13,043 nucleotides of DNA from positions 1 to 13,043 of the forward strand of contig JAUYIQ010000048.1 of assembly GCA_030688205.1 (NCBI GenBank), in the 5' to 3' direction. The position numbers were made by a program, and so were the translations under genes. Within the stretch, counting starts at the first letter, position 1, and the number at the start of each line of letters is the position of its first letter. This DNA is from Candidatus Curtissbacteria bacterium (lineage in GTDB: Bacteria; Patescibacteriota; Microgenomatia; Curtissbacterales; GWA2-41-24). This document shows positions 6,214-12,533 of the stretch, in pieces. The notes under the pieces are model-generated. The model searched no databases, was not told where the DNA came from, and saw nothing but the letters and a program-made list of their open reading frames with translations.

Positions 6214-6772
6214 AAGCGGGGGAGTTGTCATTTTCCCAACAGATACCGTTTACGGCATTGGATGCAAGTTTGATAACATTGAAGGTATTGAGAGAATTTA
6301 TAAAATAAAAGGCACGCCAAAAATACAGAACTTTCCCGTCTTAGTTTCAAATATTTCTCAAGTGGAAAAAATTGCAGATATCAACAACGTTGCCAGACAA
6401 CTTATGGAAAAACATTGGCCCGGAGGTTTAACAATTATCCTTCCTGTTCGTCATGACGCTGACCCCTCCCTGTCATTGCGAGCGAAGCGAAGCAATCTAT
6501 ATTCAAAAGAATCTTCATATAAAATCGGATTCAGAATGCCAAATTTAGCTTCACTTCAAAAAATAATAAACGATGTTGGGCCAATTATTGGCACATCAGC
6601 AAACATTCATGGTAAAAAAGCACCCACATCGCAAGAAGAGCTTGATCCAAAACTAATCAGCCTCGCAGATTATGTAATCAGGGGGGAATGTAAAAAGGGG
6701 ATTGAATCTACGGTTGTCGACACAACAGTAGAGCCTCCAAAAATCTTAAGACAAGGAACAGTCAAACTATGA
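6176..6772 (+). CDS. tsaC: L-threonylcarbamoyladenylate synthase TsaC (YrdC/Sua5 family) with an in-frame repeat insertion
   Basis: It makes threonylcarbamoyl-AMP from threonine, bicarbonate and ATP, the first step of tRNA t6A37 synthesis. The 198-residue YrdC domain shows the usual opening (GGVVIFPTDTVYGIGCKFDN, 15-34), WPGGLTIILP (81-90), GTSAN (139-143, the SxN motif) and ESTVVD (177-182). Two things are odd. First, the substrate-binding KxR motif reads KGT (K45-T47), so Thr appears where Arg is usual. Second, residues about 95-113 are an extra segment between ILP and the IGFRMPN strand, encoded by a palindromic repeat (peptide SLSLRAKRSNL, 98-108). The frame stays open, so the protein may still work. 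The start overlaps tsaE by 38 nt and no Shine-Dalgarno sequence is seen. tsaB begins in an ATGA overlap with its stop codon. Confidence 0.92.
   Translation: MKKHEKSPSAVFKSGGVVIFPTDTVYGIGCKFDNIEGIERIYKIKGTPKIQNFPVLVSNISQVEKIADINNVARQLMEKHWPGGLTIILPVRHDADPSLSLRAKRSNLYSKESSYKIGFRMPNLASLQKIINDVGPIIGTSANIHGKKAPTSQEELDPKLISLADYVIRGECKKGIESTVVDTTVEPPKILRQGTVKL
6463..6498 (+). repeat. Dispersed palindromic repeat inserted in frame in tsaC
   Basis: The C-rich lead (CCCCTCCC) followed by TGTCATTGCGAGCGAAGCGA and AGCAATCT matches my recollection of a repeat found in many copies, mostly between genes, in diverse bacterial genomes. It is an imperfect palindrome with ATTGC (6475-6479) against GCAAT (6492-6496) around an internal GCGAAGC core. 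Here it is translated as SLSLRAKRSNL. Only one copy lies in this window, so repetitiveness cannot be shown from this sequence alone. Confidence 0.65.
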
Positions 6773-7095
6773 TTTTAAAAATAGACTCAACCAACAGGGA
6801 AGAGATAACAGTTGAGCTGACAGACCCAAGTTCTAAAAAAACAAAAAAGCTCACACAAAAGCAAAAACTTGGTTCTCAGGTTTTATTGCCGATGATAGTC
6901 AAAATATTAAAAAATAACAAAAAGAAGTTTTCAGATTTATCAGCTATCGAAGTTAACACCGGCCCCGGATCATTTACCGGAACGCGGGTTGGAGTAGCTA
7001 TCGCAAATGCCCTCGGGTACGCGCTTAATTTACCCGTTAATGGCAAAAAGGGTAAAATTGCAGAAGTAGTATACGAAAAGTCAAAGTTTGATTAA
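6769..7095 (+). CDS. tsaB: Short TsaB (t6A37 complex dimerization subunit)
   Basis: TsaB is the scaffold partner of TsaD in the threonylcarbamoyl transferase complex. This protein has 108 residues against roughly 220 in E. coli. It keeps the first ASKHA-type half: the opening ILKIDST, the glutamine/lysine-rich strand region and the hallmark GPGSFTGTRVG (65-75). It then jumps to a short tail (VVYEKSKFD) resembling the end of longer TsaBs. The second half of the fold is therefore missing. galE starts directly after the stop codon, so this is a compact natural form rather than a frameshift. The start overlaps the tsaC stop (ATGA). Confidence 0.88.
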   Translation: MILKIDSTNREEITVELTDPSSKKTKKLTQKQKLGSQVLLPMIVKILKNNKKKFSDLSAIEVNTGPGSFTGTRVGVAIANALGYALNLPVNGKKGKIAEVVYEKSKFD

Positions 7096-8031
7096 ATGAC
7101 AATTCTTGTCACAGGTGGAGCAGGATACATCGGTTCTTGGGTCACAAAACTGTTATTAAATTCTGGCTATCAGGTGGTAGTTCTCGACAACCTGTCTCAT
7201 GGCTATAAAGAGAATGTCGATCCTCGTGCCAAATTTATAGTCGGCGATATAAGCGACTCTAAAAAAACCAAAGAAGCCCTAAAAGGGGTTGATGCAGTGA
7301 TCCATATGGCTGGCCTTATTGTCGTTCCCGAATCGGTAAAAGACCCGGTTAAATATACCCAAAATAATGTTTTGGGTACTGTCAGTCTTCTGGAAAGCAT
7401 GAAAGAGGCGGGAGTCAAAAAGATAATTTTTTCCTCCAGCGCTTGCGTTTATGGAACTCCGGACAAATTGCCAATCGCAGAAGATGCACCGCTTCATCCT
7501 GATAACCCCTATGGTGCAACAAAAGCTGCAATAGAAGCTTTCCTCCAGGCATTTCATGCCAATTTTAGCTTCGATGTAACTATTCTTCGTTATTTCAATC
7601 CTTATGGTCCGGGTAAGCTTGCGCCACCCATAACCCACGCCATCCCCAATTTCATAACGGCGACTCTTGCCAAAAAACCAATACCGCTTTACTGGAAAGG
7701 TGAACAAATCCGTGATTTCATCTATATCGAAGATCTTGCTCAAGCTCACGTTGATGTTCTTTCACTTTCCGGATTTAATGTTTTTAATCTTGGAATGGAA
7801 AAAGGAGTAAAAGTAAAAGACGTAGTCGAAATGATTTTTGATATCGTCGGCTACAAAGTACCAATAGACAATTTAGGCAAAAGGCCGGGAGATGTTAGCG
7901 CAAACTACGCCTCGAGCGAAAAACTTAAAAAAGCCGTCGGCTGGCGCGCCAAAGTATACTTAAAAGAATGCCTTAGACGAACGATAAAGTATTACTCATC
8001 CTCATTTTCCCAACTCCAATCTACCACTTGA
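7096..8031 (+). CDS. galE: UDP-glucose 4-epimerase-like NAD-dependent sugar epimerase
   Basis: Extended short-chain dehydrogenase/reductase acting on nucleotide sugars. The 311 residues show the NAD-binding GGAGYIG (7-13), acidic D31 at the end of strand 2, SSSACVYG (113-120) with the catalytic serine, and the YGATK pair Y139/K143. RYFNPYGPG (165-173) and GEQIRDFIYIEDLAQAH (202-218) are close to GalE. UDP-glucose/UDP-galactose interconversion is the most likely reaction; a related UDP-GlcNAc or UDP-uronic acid epimerase cannot be excluded. It begins directly after the tsaB stop codon, at the end of the operon, and could feed surface polysaccharide synthesis. Confidence 0.88.
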   Translation: MTILVTGGAGYIGSWVTKLLLNSGYQVVVLDNLSHGYKENVDPRAKFIVGDISDSKKTKEALKGVDAVIHMAGLIVVPESVKDPVKYTQNNVLGTVSLLESMKEAGVKKIIFSSSACVYGTPDKLPIAEDAPLHPDNPYGATKAAIEAFLQAFHANFSFDVTILRYFNPYGPGKLAPPITHAIPNFITATLAKKPIPLYWKGEQIRDFIYIEDLAQAHVDVLSLSGFNVFNLGMEKGVKVKDVVEMIFDIVGYKVPIDNLGKRPGDVSANYASSEKLKKAVGWRAKVYLKECLRRTIKYYSSSFSQLQSTT

Positions 8032-8057
8032 CACAAAATTTTTCATAGTGTTTTCTT
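8028..8057 (+). promoter_or_regulatory. Possible promoter for the 8067 gene
   Basis: A consensus TTGACA (8028-8033) overlaps the galE stop codon. At 18 bp there is only a poor -10 (TTTCTT, 8052-8057), preceded by TG (8049-8050). The start would fall near 8064, just before the TTG start codon at 8067. The -35 is strong and the -10 weak, so this is tentative. Confidence 0.3.
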
Positions 8058-8066
8058 GTACTTAAG

Positions 8067-11000
8067 TTGAAAATCTTGCCTATCTTGATAAGCCTTGCCT
8101 TTTTTATAGCTATTGCATCTCGCCTAACTACAAATCAAGTTCTTGCAGCTGCACCAACCTTCGGCCCAAATATTTTAGTCTCCGACGCTCTCGGAACTTT
8201 CGGTAGTTCCAGTGACGGTCCACCAATTCTGGATATAGATATCGCCGGCAGAGTGTACGTTGCTTGGATTGACCATCGTAATCTTCAAACTGAAGTTTTC
8301 TTCTCAAAAATGACTCCAGACGGTCCAAGCTTCTCTGCTAACAAACCCTTAACTGGAATTAGCGACTCAAAAAGCTACCCTCAAATCGAAGAAGATGAAG
8401 GCGTCATTTACATTGCCTGGCATGAGAGAAGAGTAACAGGTGGAGTTGTCAAGAATGGAATATTCTTTACCAAATCCGTAGACGGCGGCCAAACATTTTT
8501 AGAAGAAGAAATCTTTATTGATGCAGCAGTCGGTCTTCCCACTTCTATGGTTGCCCACGATGGACAAATTTACATAGTTTACTCAATTATAAAAGAAGTT
8601 TGTTGTTTTAGTTCCTGGTTAGAGATCTGGATTGCCCGCTCGCAAGATCAAGGTAGAACATTCACCAAATCACGTGTCGCAGGTAGTCAGGGAAGTGGTA
8701 CTTCTGACCAGAGACCAGCTGTTGATTTTCAGGCAGATAAAATATTCGTTTCCTGGTACGACTATAGCGGCATCAAATTTGCAAGCTCCACCGATGGTGG
8801 CGCAATCTTTGAGGTTCCCCACTATATATTCAAACCAGCAAATGCAGCCATACATAGACTCGGTAATACATTTGGTCGCATGTCACTTAAAACATCAACT
8901 TCAGGCACAATATTTATAGCCTTTGACTTCTTCTACGCTTTCGGAAATCCTGAGAGATTCGACTCCGAGGTTTATTCTATGAAATCAACGGACAGCGGTG
9001 TTAATTTCACCACAGCTTTACGCTTATCCGATGATGATCCGAATTCACTTAAGAAACAGGCAAGGCCAAGCCTCACTCTGTTACCGGATGGTTCACCGGT
9101 TGTCGCTTGGGTCGACGAGCGTGACGGGCCTGGCAAGATTATGCTCGTATACTCCGAGGATCAAGGCGAGACTTTTTCTCCAAATATTAGAATCAATAAC
9201 ACACCGATAAATCATGCCTTCTCTGCACCTACAATTGTTGCAGACAGTGAAGGCAAAATCCATTTCGTCCGCATGGACGCAGCCCTTTCCCCGGCCGGTG
9301 TTTGGTACACAAAGATTGATCTAGGCCTTCACTTCGACACTACCCCAACCCCATTTCTGGATTTACCTTGGGATTATGAAGGGAAAGGATTAACTTTCAC
9401 TGAGGCAGCACTATCCATCAATTCGTATCTTGATCACGAATATCCATTGCTAAGCATAGGATTAGACGAGCCATTAGATTTAGTCAATTTTAGAGGTTTG
9501 CCAAGGAAAAAACTTCCATATTCTGGTCATGATGGTTACGATTACGGTAAAGATGCAAAAGCATTAATCAGCGATCCAGTTCTAGCTGCTGCATCTGGCT
9601 GTGCTTCCTATATTAAGACTGGTGCTGGAGGAAATGTGATCAAAATTAATCACGGCAATGGCTATGAAAGTAGGTATTTGCACTTACTAGACGATGGACT
9701 TATTACAAAATCACTCTCATGCATTCAAGTGACAAAAGGCCAGCAAATAGGAAAAGTTGGCTACACTGGTAATGTCATCCCTCAAGGAGAAGAAGGTGCG
9801 CACATTCACTTTATGGTAATCCAAGACAAAAATAATGACGGTAATTTTGAAGATAATATTCCAGACGGAATTACAGATCCTTTTGGCTGGCAAAGCACGG
9901 AACCAGATCCATGGCCAGATTACTCCTGGGGACTAGAAGATAACAAGAAAACCGGCAATTCAAGTTTTTATTTATGGACAAAAGCGATTGACAGCTTATC
10001 GGATAAATTAACATCAAATGGCGGATTCTTTCAGCTAGAAAGATATAAACTTAATTTTGCACAGAATGCAACTAACCAGAACCTAAATTTGCGAATAGAA
10101 GCTCAACCTACTGTAAAAGCATCAAACATTCTAAAATCAATCGGAACTACGATAAAAGTTACTGCCAAAGATATTACCGGCAACATCGTAACCAGTTTCC
10201 AAAACTTCTTCACCATAACCATCACTTTCAACGGTTTCGACCTAACAGGATATAACACAGAAACAATCTCAATTTATTCCAGCGAAGATGGAACAAATTG
10301 GGTTAAAGAGGAAACAACTGTCAATTTTAACGAAAAAACAGCATCAGCAGAAATCAATCATTTAAGTTATTTTGCCTTGATGGCAGAAAAACTGGATATA
10401 ACAGTTCCAACCACAACAGCAAGCTTAACCGGAAGCCAAGGACAAATCGGATGGTATAGATCGGACGTTCAAGTAAGTTTAAATGCACAGGACAATCAAG
10501 GCGGCCTGGGAGTTGACTATACCTTATACAAGATTAATAACGAAGATTGGAAACAATATGCTAATCCTCTTCCATTTAACAACGAGGGAAATTATACAAT
10601 CCAATTTTATTCTGTAGATAAGGATGAAAATATTGAGAACATTAAGAGCGTTAACTTCAATATCGACAAAACTCAACCAGTAGTCACTGCGCATATTGAG
10701 CGCTCTCCTGATTTCAATAATTGGTACAATCGCCCTGTACGAATTTCATTTTTAGCAGTAGATAACGAATCTGGAATAGACTTATGTATAGAACCTATCA
10801 CATACAGTGGGCCAGATACTGCCACGGCCTTAGTTTCAGGAAATTGTACAGATAATGCAGGTAACATAGGCGAAGGCTCACTCAACTTTATGTATGATGA
10901 CACTCTTCCAGAAGTATATATTCAGGCAACCCCAAATATTATTTGGTCTCCTAATAACAAGATGATAGATGTAAAAATTTTAGGATCCTCAACTGATACA

Positions 11001-11216
11001 ATTGGAATTTTGAGTAAAGTCTTCGGAATCGAAGACGAATATAATGAAGTAGAGCCTGCTGTCAATAATTTTGATGATGTGATTAAGCTTATGGCAAGCA
11101 GGAAAGGTGAAGATCTTGACGGCAGAAAATACGTGGTTCAAGTAACCATCAAAGACCTAGCGGGCAATGAGAATACATCTACTGCAGAAATTATTATTCC
11201 ACACGATAAAAGGTAA
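8067..11216 (+). CDS. Large secreted protein: Asp-box propeller, M23 metallopeptidase and Ig-like domains
   Basis: The 1049-residue protein starts at TTG, with a signal peptide at about 1-28 (ending VLAAA). Residues about 30-415 form a sialidase/BNR-like beta-propeller with at least five Asp boxes: SVDGGQTF (137-144), SQDQGRTF (192-199), STDGGAIF (241-248), STDSGVNF (307-314) and SEDQGETF (363-370). No sialidase arginine triad was recognised. Residues about 480-610 are an M23 peptidase with the canonical order: H488 and D492 (GHDGYDY), H539 (RYLHL), H579 and H581 (GAHIHF). A calcium-loop-like DKNNDGNFED follows (587-596). The C-terminal third has Ig-like modules, including one (about 780-868) resembling OmpL47-type repeats, one at about 871-945, and a last with SPNNKMIDV (961-969). 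There is no C-terminal anchor. It is probably a secreted or wall-bound peptidoglycan- or glycan-binding hydrolase. Confidence 0.88.
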   Translation: MKILPILISLAFFIAIASRLTTNQVLAAAPTFGPNILVSDALGTFGSSSDGPPILDIDIAGRVYVAWIDHRNLQTEVFFSKMTPDGPSFSANKPLTGISDSKSYPQIEEDEGVIYIAWHERRVTGGVVKNGIFFTKSVDGGQTFLEEEIFIDAAVGLPTSMVAHDGQIYIVYSIIKEVCCFSSWLEIWIARSQDQGRTFTKSRVAGSQGSGTSDQRPAVDFQADKIFVSWYDYSGIKFASSTDGGAIFEVPHYIFKPANAAIHRLGNTFGRMSLKTSTSGTIFIAFDFFYAFGNPERFDSEVYSMKSTDSGVNFTTALRLSDDDPNSLKKQARPSLTLLPDGSPVVAWVDERDGPGKIMLVYSEDQGETFSPNIRINNTPINHAFSAPTIVADSEGKIHFVRMDAALSPAGVWYTKIDLGLHFDTTPTPFLDLPWDYEGKGLTFTEAALSINSYLDHEYPLLSIGLDEPLDLVNFRGLPRKKLPYSGHDGYDYGKDAKALISDPVLAAASGCASYIKTGAGGNVIKINHGNGYESRYLHLLDDGLITKSLSCIQVTKGQQIGKVGYTGNVIPQGEEGAHIHFMVIQDKNNDGNFEDNIPDGITDPFGWQSTEPDPWPDYSWGLEDNKKTGNSSFYLWTKAIDSLSDKLTSNGGFFQLERYKLNFAQNATNQNLNLRIEAQPTVKASNILKSIGTTIKVTAKDITGNIVTSFQNFFTITITFNGFDLTGYNTETISIYSSEDGTNWVKEETTVNFNEKTASAEINHLSYFALMAEKLDITVPTTTASLTGSQGQIGWYRSDVQVSLNAQDNQGGLGVDYTLYKINNEDWKQYANPLPFNNEGNYTIQFYSVDKDENIENIKSVNFNIDKTQPVVTAHIERSPDFNNWYNRPVRISFLAVDNESGIDLCIEPITYSGPDTATALVSGNCTDNAGNIGEGSLNFMYDDTLPEVYIQATPNIIWSPNNKMIDVKILGSSTDTIGILSKVFGIEDEYNEVEPAVNNFDDVIKLMASRKGEDLDGRKYVVQVTIKDLAGNENTSTAEIIIPHDKR

Positions 11217-11225
11217 TTAATAGAA

Positions 11226-11252
11226 TTGTAAACTTTCAATAAGAGTGATAAT
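11226..11252 (+). promoter_or_regulatory. Possible promoter for the 11270 gene
   Basis: TTGTAA (11226-11231), 15 bp, GATAAT (11247-11252), the last in the context TGATAAT. The start would be near 11259, giving a leader of about 10 nt. The spacer is short and the hexamers imperfect. No terminator is visible after the 8067 gene, so read-through is also possible. Confidence 0.35.
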
Positions 11253-11269
11253 CTTTAAGTATTAAACTA

Positions 11270-11764
11270 ATGAAACTTATCCTGCCTATATTAATAGCCC
11301 TTATTTTGGCAGTTGGCTATTTTGCTGTAAAACGAGTGCCAAAACCAACCTATACACCTCCCTTGGAACAAACTTCTTCTTCTAGTCCCAAGGCGGATTT
11401 AAAAACAGTCCAGTCAAGTACAATAAAATTTAGCGTAAAAATCCCTGTCTATTACAATGTAGAAGAAAAAATAGGAAGTATGATCATTTCTAGCTCAAAT
11501 GGTGAAATTTATATTGATAAAAACGGAACAAACTTTGATGATTTAGAAAGTTATGTAAAAGACCTAAGCCAGAAAAATAAATTTAACTTAGTGGATAAAA
11601 AAAATCTGGTAATTAATGGACTGCCATCAATTTCTGGGAAAGTAGGCGAAGAAAAGAATTATTTTATTTACAAAACTAACACAGTTTACACACTTTCCGC
11701 AAAGTCAGAAAAGTTGCATTCCACCCTTGACCAAATCGCCCAATCCTTCCGCTACACACCATAA
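11270..11764 (+). CDS. Small membrane-anchored extracytoplasmic protein, PsbP/Mog1-like pattern
   Basis: I cannot name this gene. The 164 residues begin with a hydrophobic helix (about 3-20) followed by lysines, which could be an uncleaved signal anchor. A Pro/Ser-rich linker (about 24-48) and a domain at about 50-164 follow. The domain begins IKFSVKIPVYYNV and ends LDQIAQSFRYTP. Both ends resemble small secreted domains of the PsbP/DUF1795 type (FS..iP at the start, I..SF at the end), a guess from the pattern only. There is no lipobox cysteine. It stands between the large M23 protein and the inverted-repeat unit, with gaps on both sides. Confidence 0.75.
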   Translation: MKLILPILIALILAVGYFAVKRVPKPTYTPPLEQTSSSSPKADLKTVQSSTIKFSVKIPVYYNVEEKIGSMIISSSNGEIYIDKNGTNFDDLESYVKDLSQKNKFNLVDKKNLVINGLPSISGKVGEEKNYFIYKTNTVYTLSAKSEKLHSTLDQIAQSFRYTP

Positions 11765-11806
11765 TCAAGAATCTCCAACCAGGTTAAAATAGTAAATATA
11801 ATAGTA

Positions 11807-11832
11807 ATTGCGTTTTATACGTCGATCGTATA
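11807..11832 (+). repeat. Left 26-bp inverted repeat of the PaaX/Cas2-like unit
   Basis: These 26 bases are the exact reverse complement of 12371-12396 (26 of 26). The repeat begins ATTGCG, has TTTT in the middle and contains the 17-bp palindrome TATACGTCGATCGTATA (11816-11832; arms TATACG and CGTATA around TCGAT). Matching stops exactly at both ends (11806 against 12397, and 11833 against 12370). Confidence 0.95.
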
Positions 11833-11836
11833 TATT
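11808..11836 (+). promoter_or_regulatory. Promoter with operator-like palindrome in the spacer, likely leaderless
   Basis: TTGCGT (11808-11813), 17 bp, TATATT (11831-11836), then 7 nt to the ATG at 11844. The 17-bp palindrome (11816-11832) fills the spacer and touches the -10, where a bound protein would block RNA polymerase. Self-repression by the encoded winged-helix protein is a reasonable inference. CGTATAT recurs at 11827 and 11839, the second copy running into the ATG. Confidence 0.5.
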
Positions 11837-11843
11837 TTCGTAT

Positions 11844-12353
11844 ATGAAGAATAAGACTCTTAAAACCAAATTAAGCAATGCAATATTACTTGCTCTTGAT
11901 GCATGTGCGGATGGTTTTACGGAATTTGCAGAATTTTACGAGAATCCCCGACGTTATGTTTGGTATGGTCCGAGCGACTTTAAAAAACAAACGTTAACCT
12001 CTTCTCTTTTTCGTCTCAAGGAAAAAGGGTTAATAGAAAAAAAGATTAATGAAGATAAAGTAATACTCAAGTTAACAAATATAGGTAGGGAGTGGCTTTT
12101 AAAAAACGGGCCGGATTATAACCTTGAATGGGACGGTTTCTGGCGCTTGGTAATTTTTGATATTCCCGAATCCCACAGAAAAGTTCGTGACGTATTACGA
12201 AGTAAACTGAAATCATGGGGATTTGCCAAGTGGCAAAAGTCTGTTTGGGCAAGCAAAAAACCTTTGACAAAGGAAATAAGAAATTTAGTCAAAGAATTAG
12301 GCGTTGCTGATTGGATTTTAGTCCTGGAATCAAAAAATACAGGAAAAGAATAA
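11844..12353 (+). CDS. Winged-helix protein with Cas2-like (PaaX C-terminal) domain
   Basis: A 169-residue protein with two parts. Residues about 5-90 look like a winged helix-turn-helix (LTSSLFRLKEKGLIEKK at 51-67, then KVILKLTNIGREWL). Residues about 97-169 look like the ferredoxin-fold domain shared by PaaX regulators and Cas2: WRLVIFDIPESHRKVRDVLR (100-119), then GFAKWQKSVWASKKPL, with D106 at the Cas2 catalytic-Asp position. PaaX-type proteins are transcriptional regulators and Cas2 proteins are nuclease-fold CRISPR adaptation subunits. No CRISPR array or cas1 is present, so a DNA-binding regulator is favoured. The frame is open from a TTG at 11808, but that codon lies in the -35 box, and the ATG at 11844 has a well-placed -10. 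The gene sits alone between perfect 26-bp inverted repeats. Confidence 0.85.
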   Translation: MKNKTLKTKLSNAILLALDACADGFTEFAEFYENPRRYVWYGPSDFKKQTLTSSLFRLKEKGLIEKKINEDKVILKLTNIGREWLLKNGPDYNLEWDGFWRLVIFDIPESHRKVRDVLRSKLKSWGFAKWQKSVWASKKPLTKEIRNLVKELGVADWILVLESKNTGKE

Positions 12354-12370
12354 TGAGAAATACATTTTTT

Positions 12371-12396
12371 TATACGATCGACGTATAAAACGCAAT
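12371..12396 (-). repeat. Right 26-bp inverted repeat of the PaaX/Cas2-like unit
   Basis: Exact reverse complement of 11807-11832, starting 17 nt after the stop codon. On the plus strand it belongs to a longer palindrome: TTTTATACG (12368-12376), ATCGA, CGTATAAAA (12382-12390), a 9-bp stem. On the minus strand it recreates TTGCGT, 17 bp and a weak -10 (TAAAAA), so it could fire antisense into the gene. No target-site duplication flanks the pair. Confidence 0.95.
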
Positions 12397-12420
12397 CGAA
12401 TTTTATATCTATTCTAATAC

Positions 12421-12447
12421 TTGACAACTTATAACATTTGCTATAAA
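12421..12447 (+). promoter_or_regulatory. Promoter for the 12534 gene
   Basis: Consensus TTGACA (12421-12426), 15 bp, TATAAA (12442-12447) with an extended TG at 12439-12440. The start would be near 12454, leaving a leader of about 80 nt. It begins 24 bp after the right inverted repeat, so a protein bound there could affect this promoter. Confidence 0.5.
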
Positions 12448-12453
12448 CTACGC

Positions 12454-12533
12454 AAACTGCTTCATACTTCTGCCCAAGTACTGCCTCAATAGATCTTATT
12501 ACTGCCTAAAAGTATCTTTTGCCAAAACTCAAA
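12454..12533 (+). other. Long 5' leader with repeats and possible alternative stems
   Basis: This is a relatively long leader (about 80 nt) in a window where leaders are otherwise near zero. TACTGCCT occurs twice, 21 nt apart (12479 and 12500). ATACTT (12464-12469) could pair either with AAGTA (12476-12480) or with AAGTAT (12510-12515). The stems are short and AT-rich. No Shine-Dalgarno sequence precedes the ATG at 12534. Confidence 0.25.

Noticed and set aside
11808..11843. Upstream TTG start at 11808 for the PaaX/Cas2-like gene
   Set aside because: It lies in the -35 box and inside the inverted repeat, and the 12 extra residues have no family-like pattern.
11844..12353. A CRISPR-Cas remnant, based on the Cas2-like domain
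   Set aside because: There is no repeat-spacer array, cas1 or other cas gene nearby, and the N-terminal winged helix fits PaaX-type regulators better.
11806..12397. Target-site duplication flanking the inverted repeats
   Set aside because: The left flank (AATAGTA) and right flank (CGAATTT) share no direct repeat at the boundary, so transposition is not supported by a duplication.
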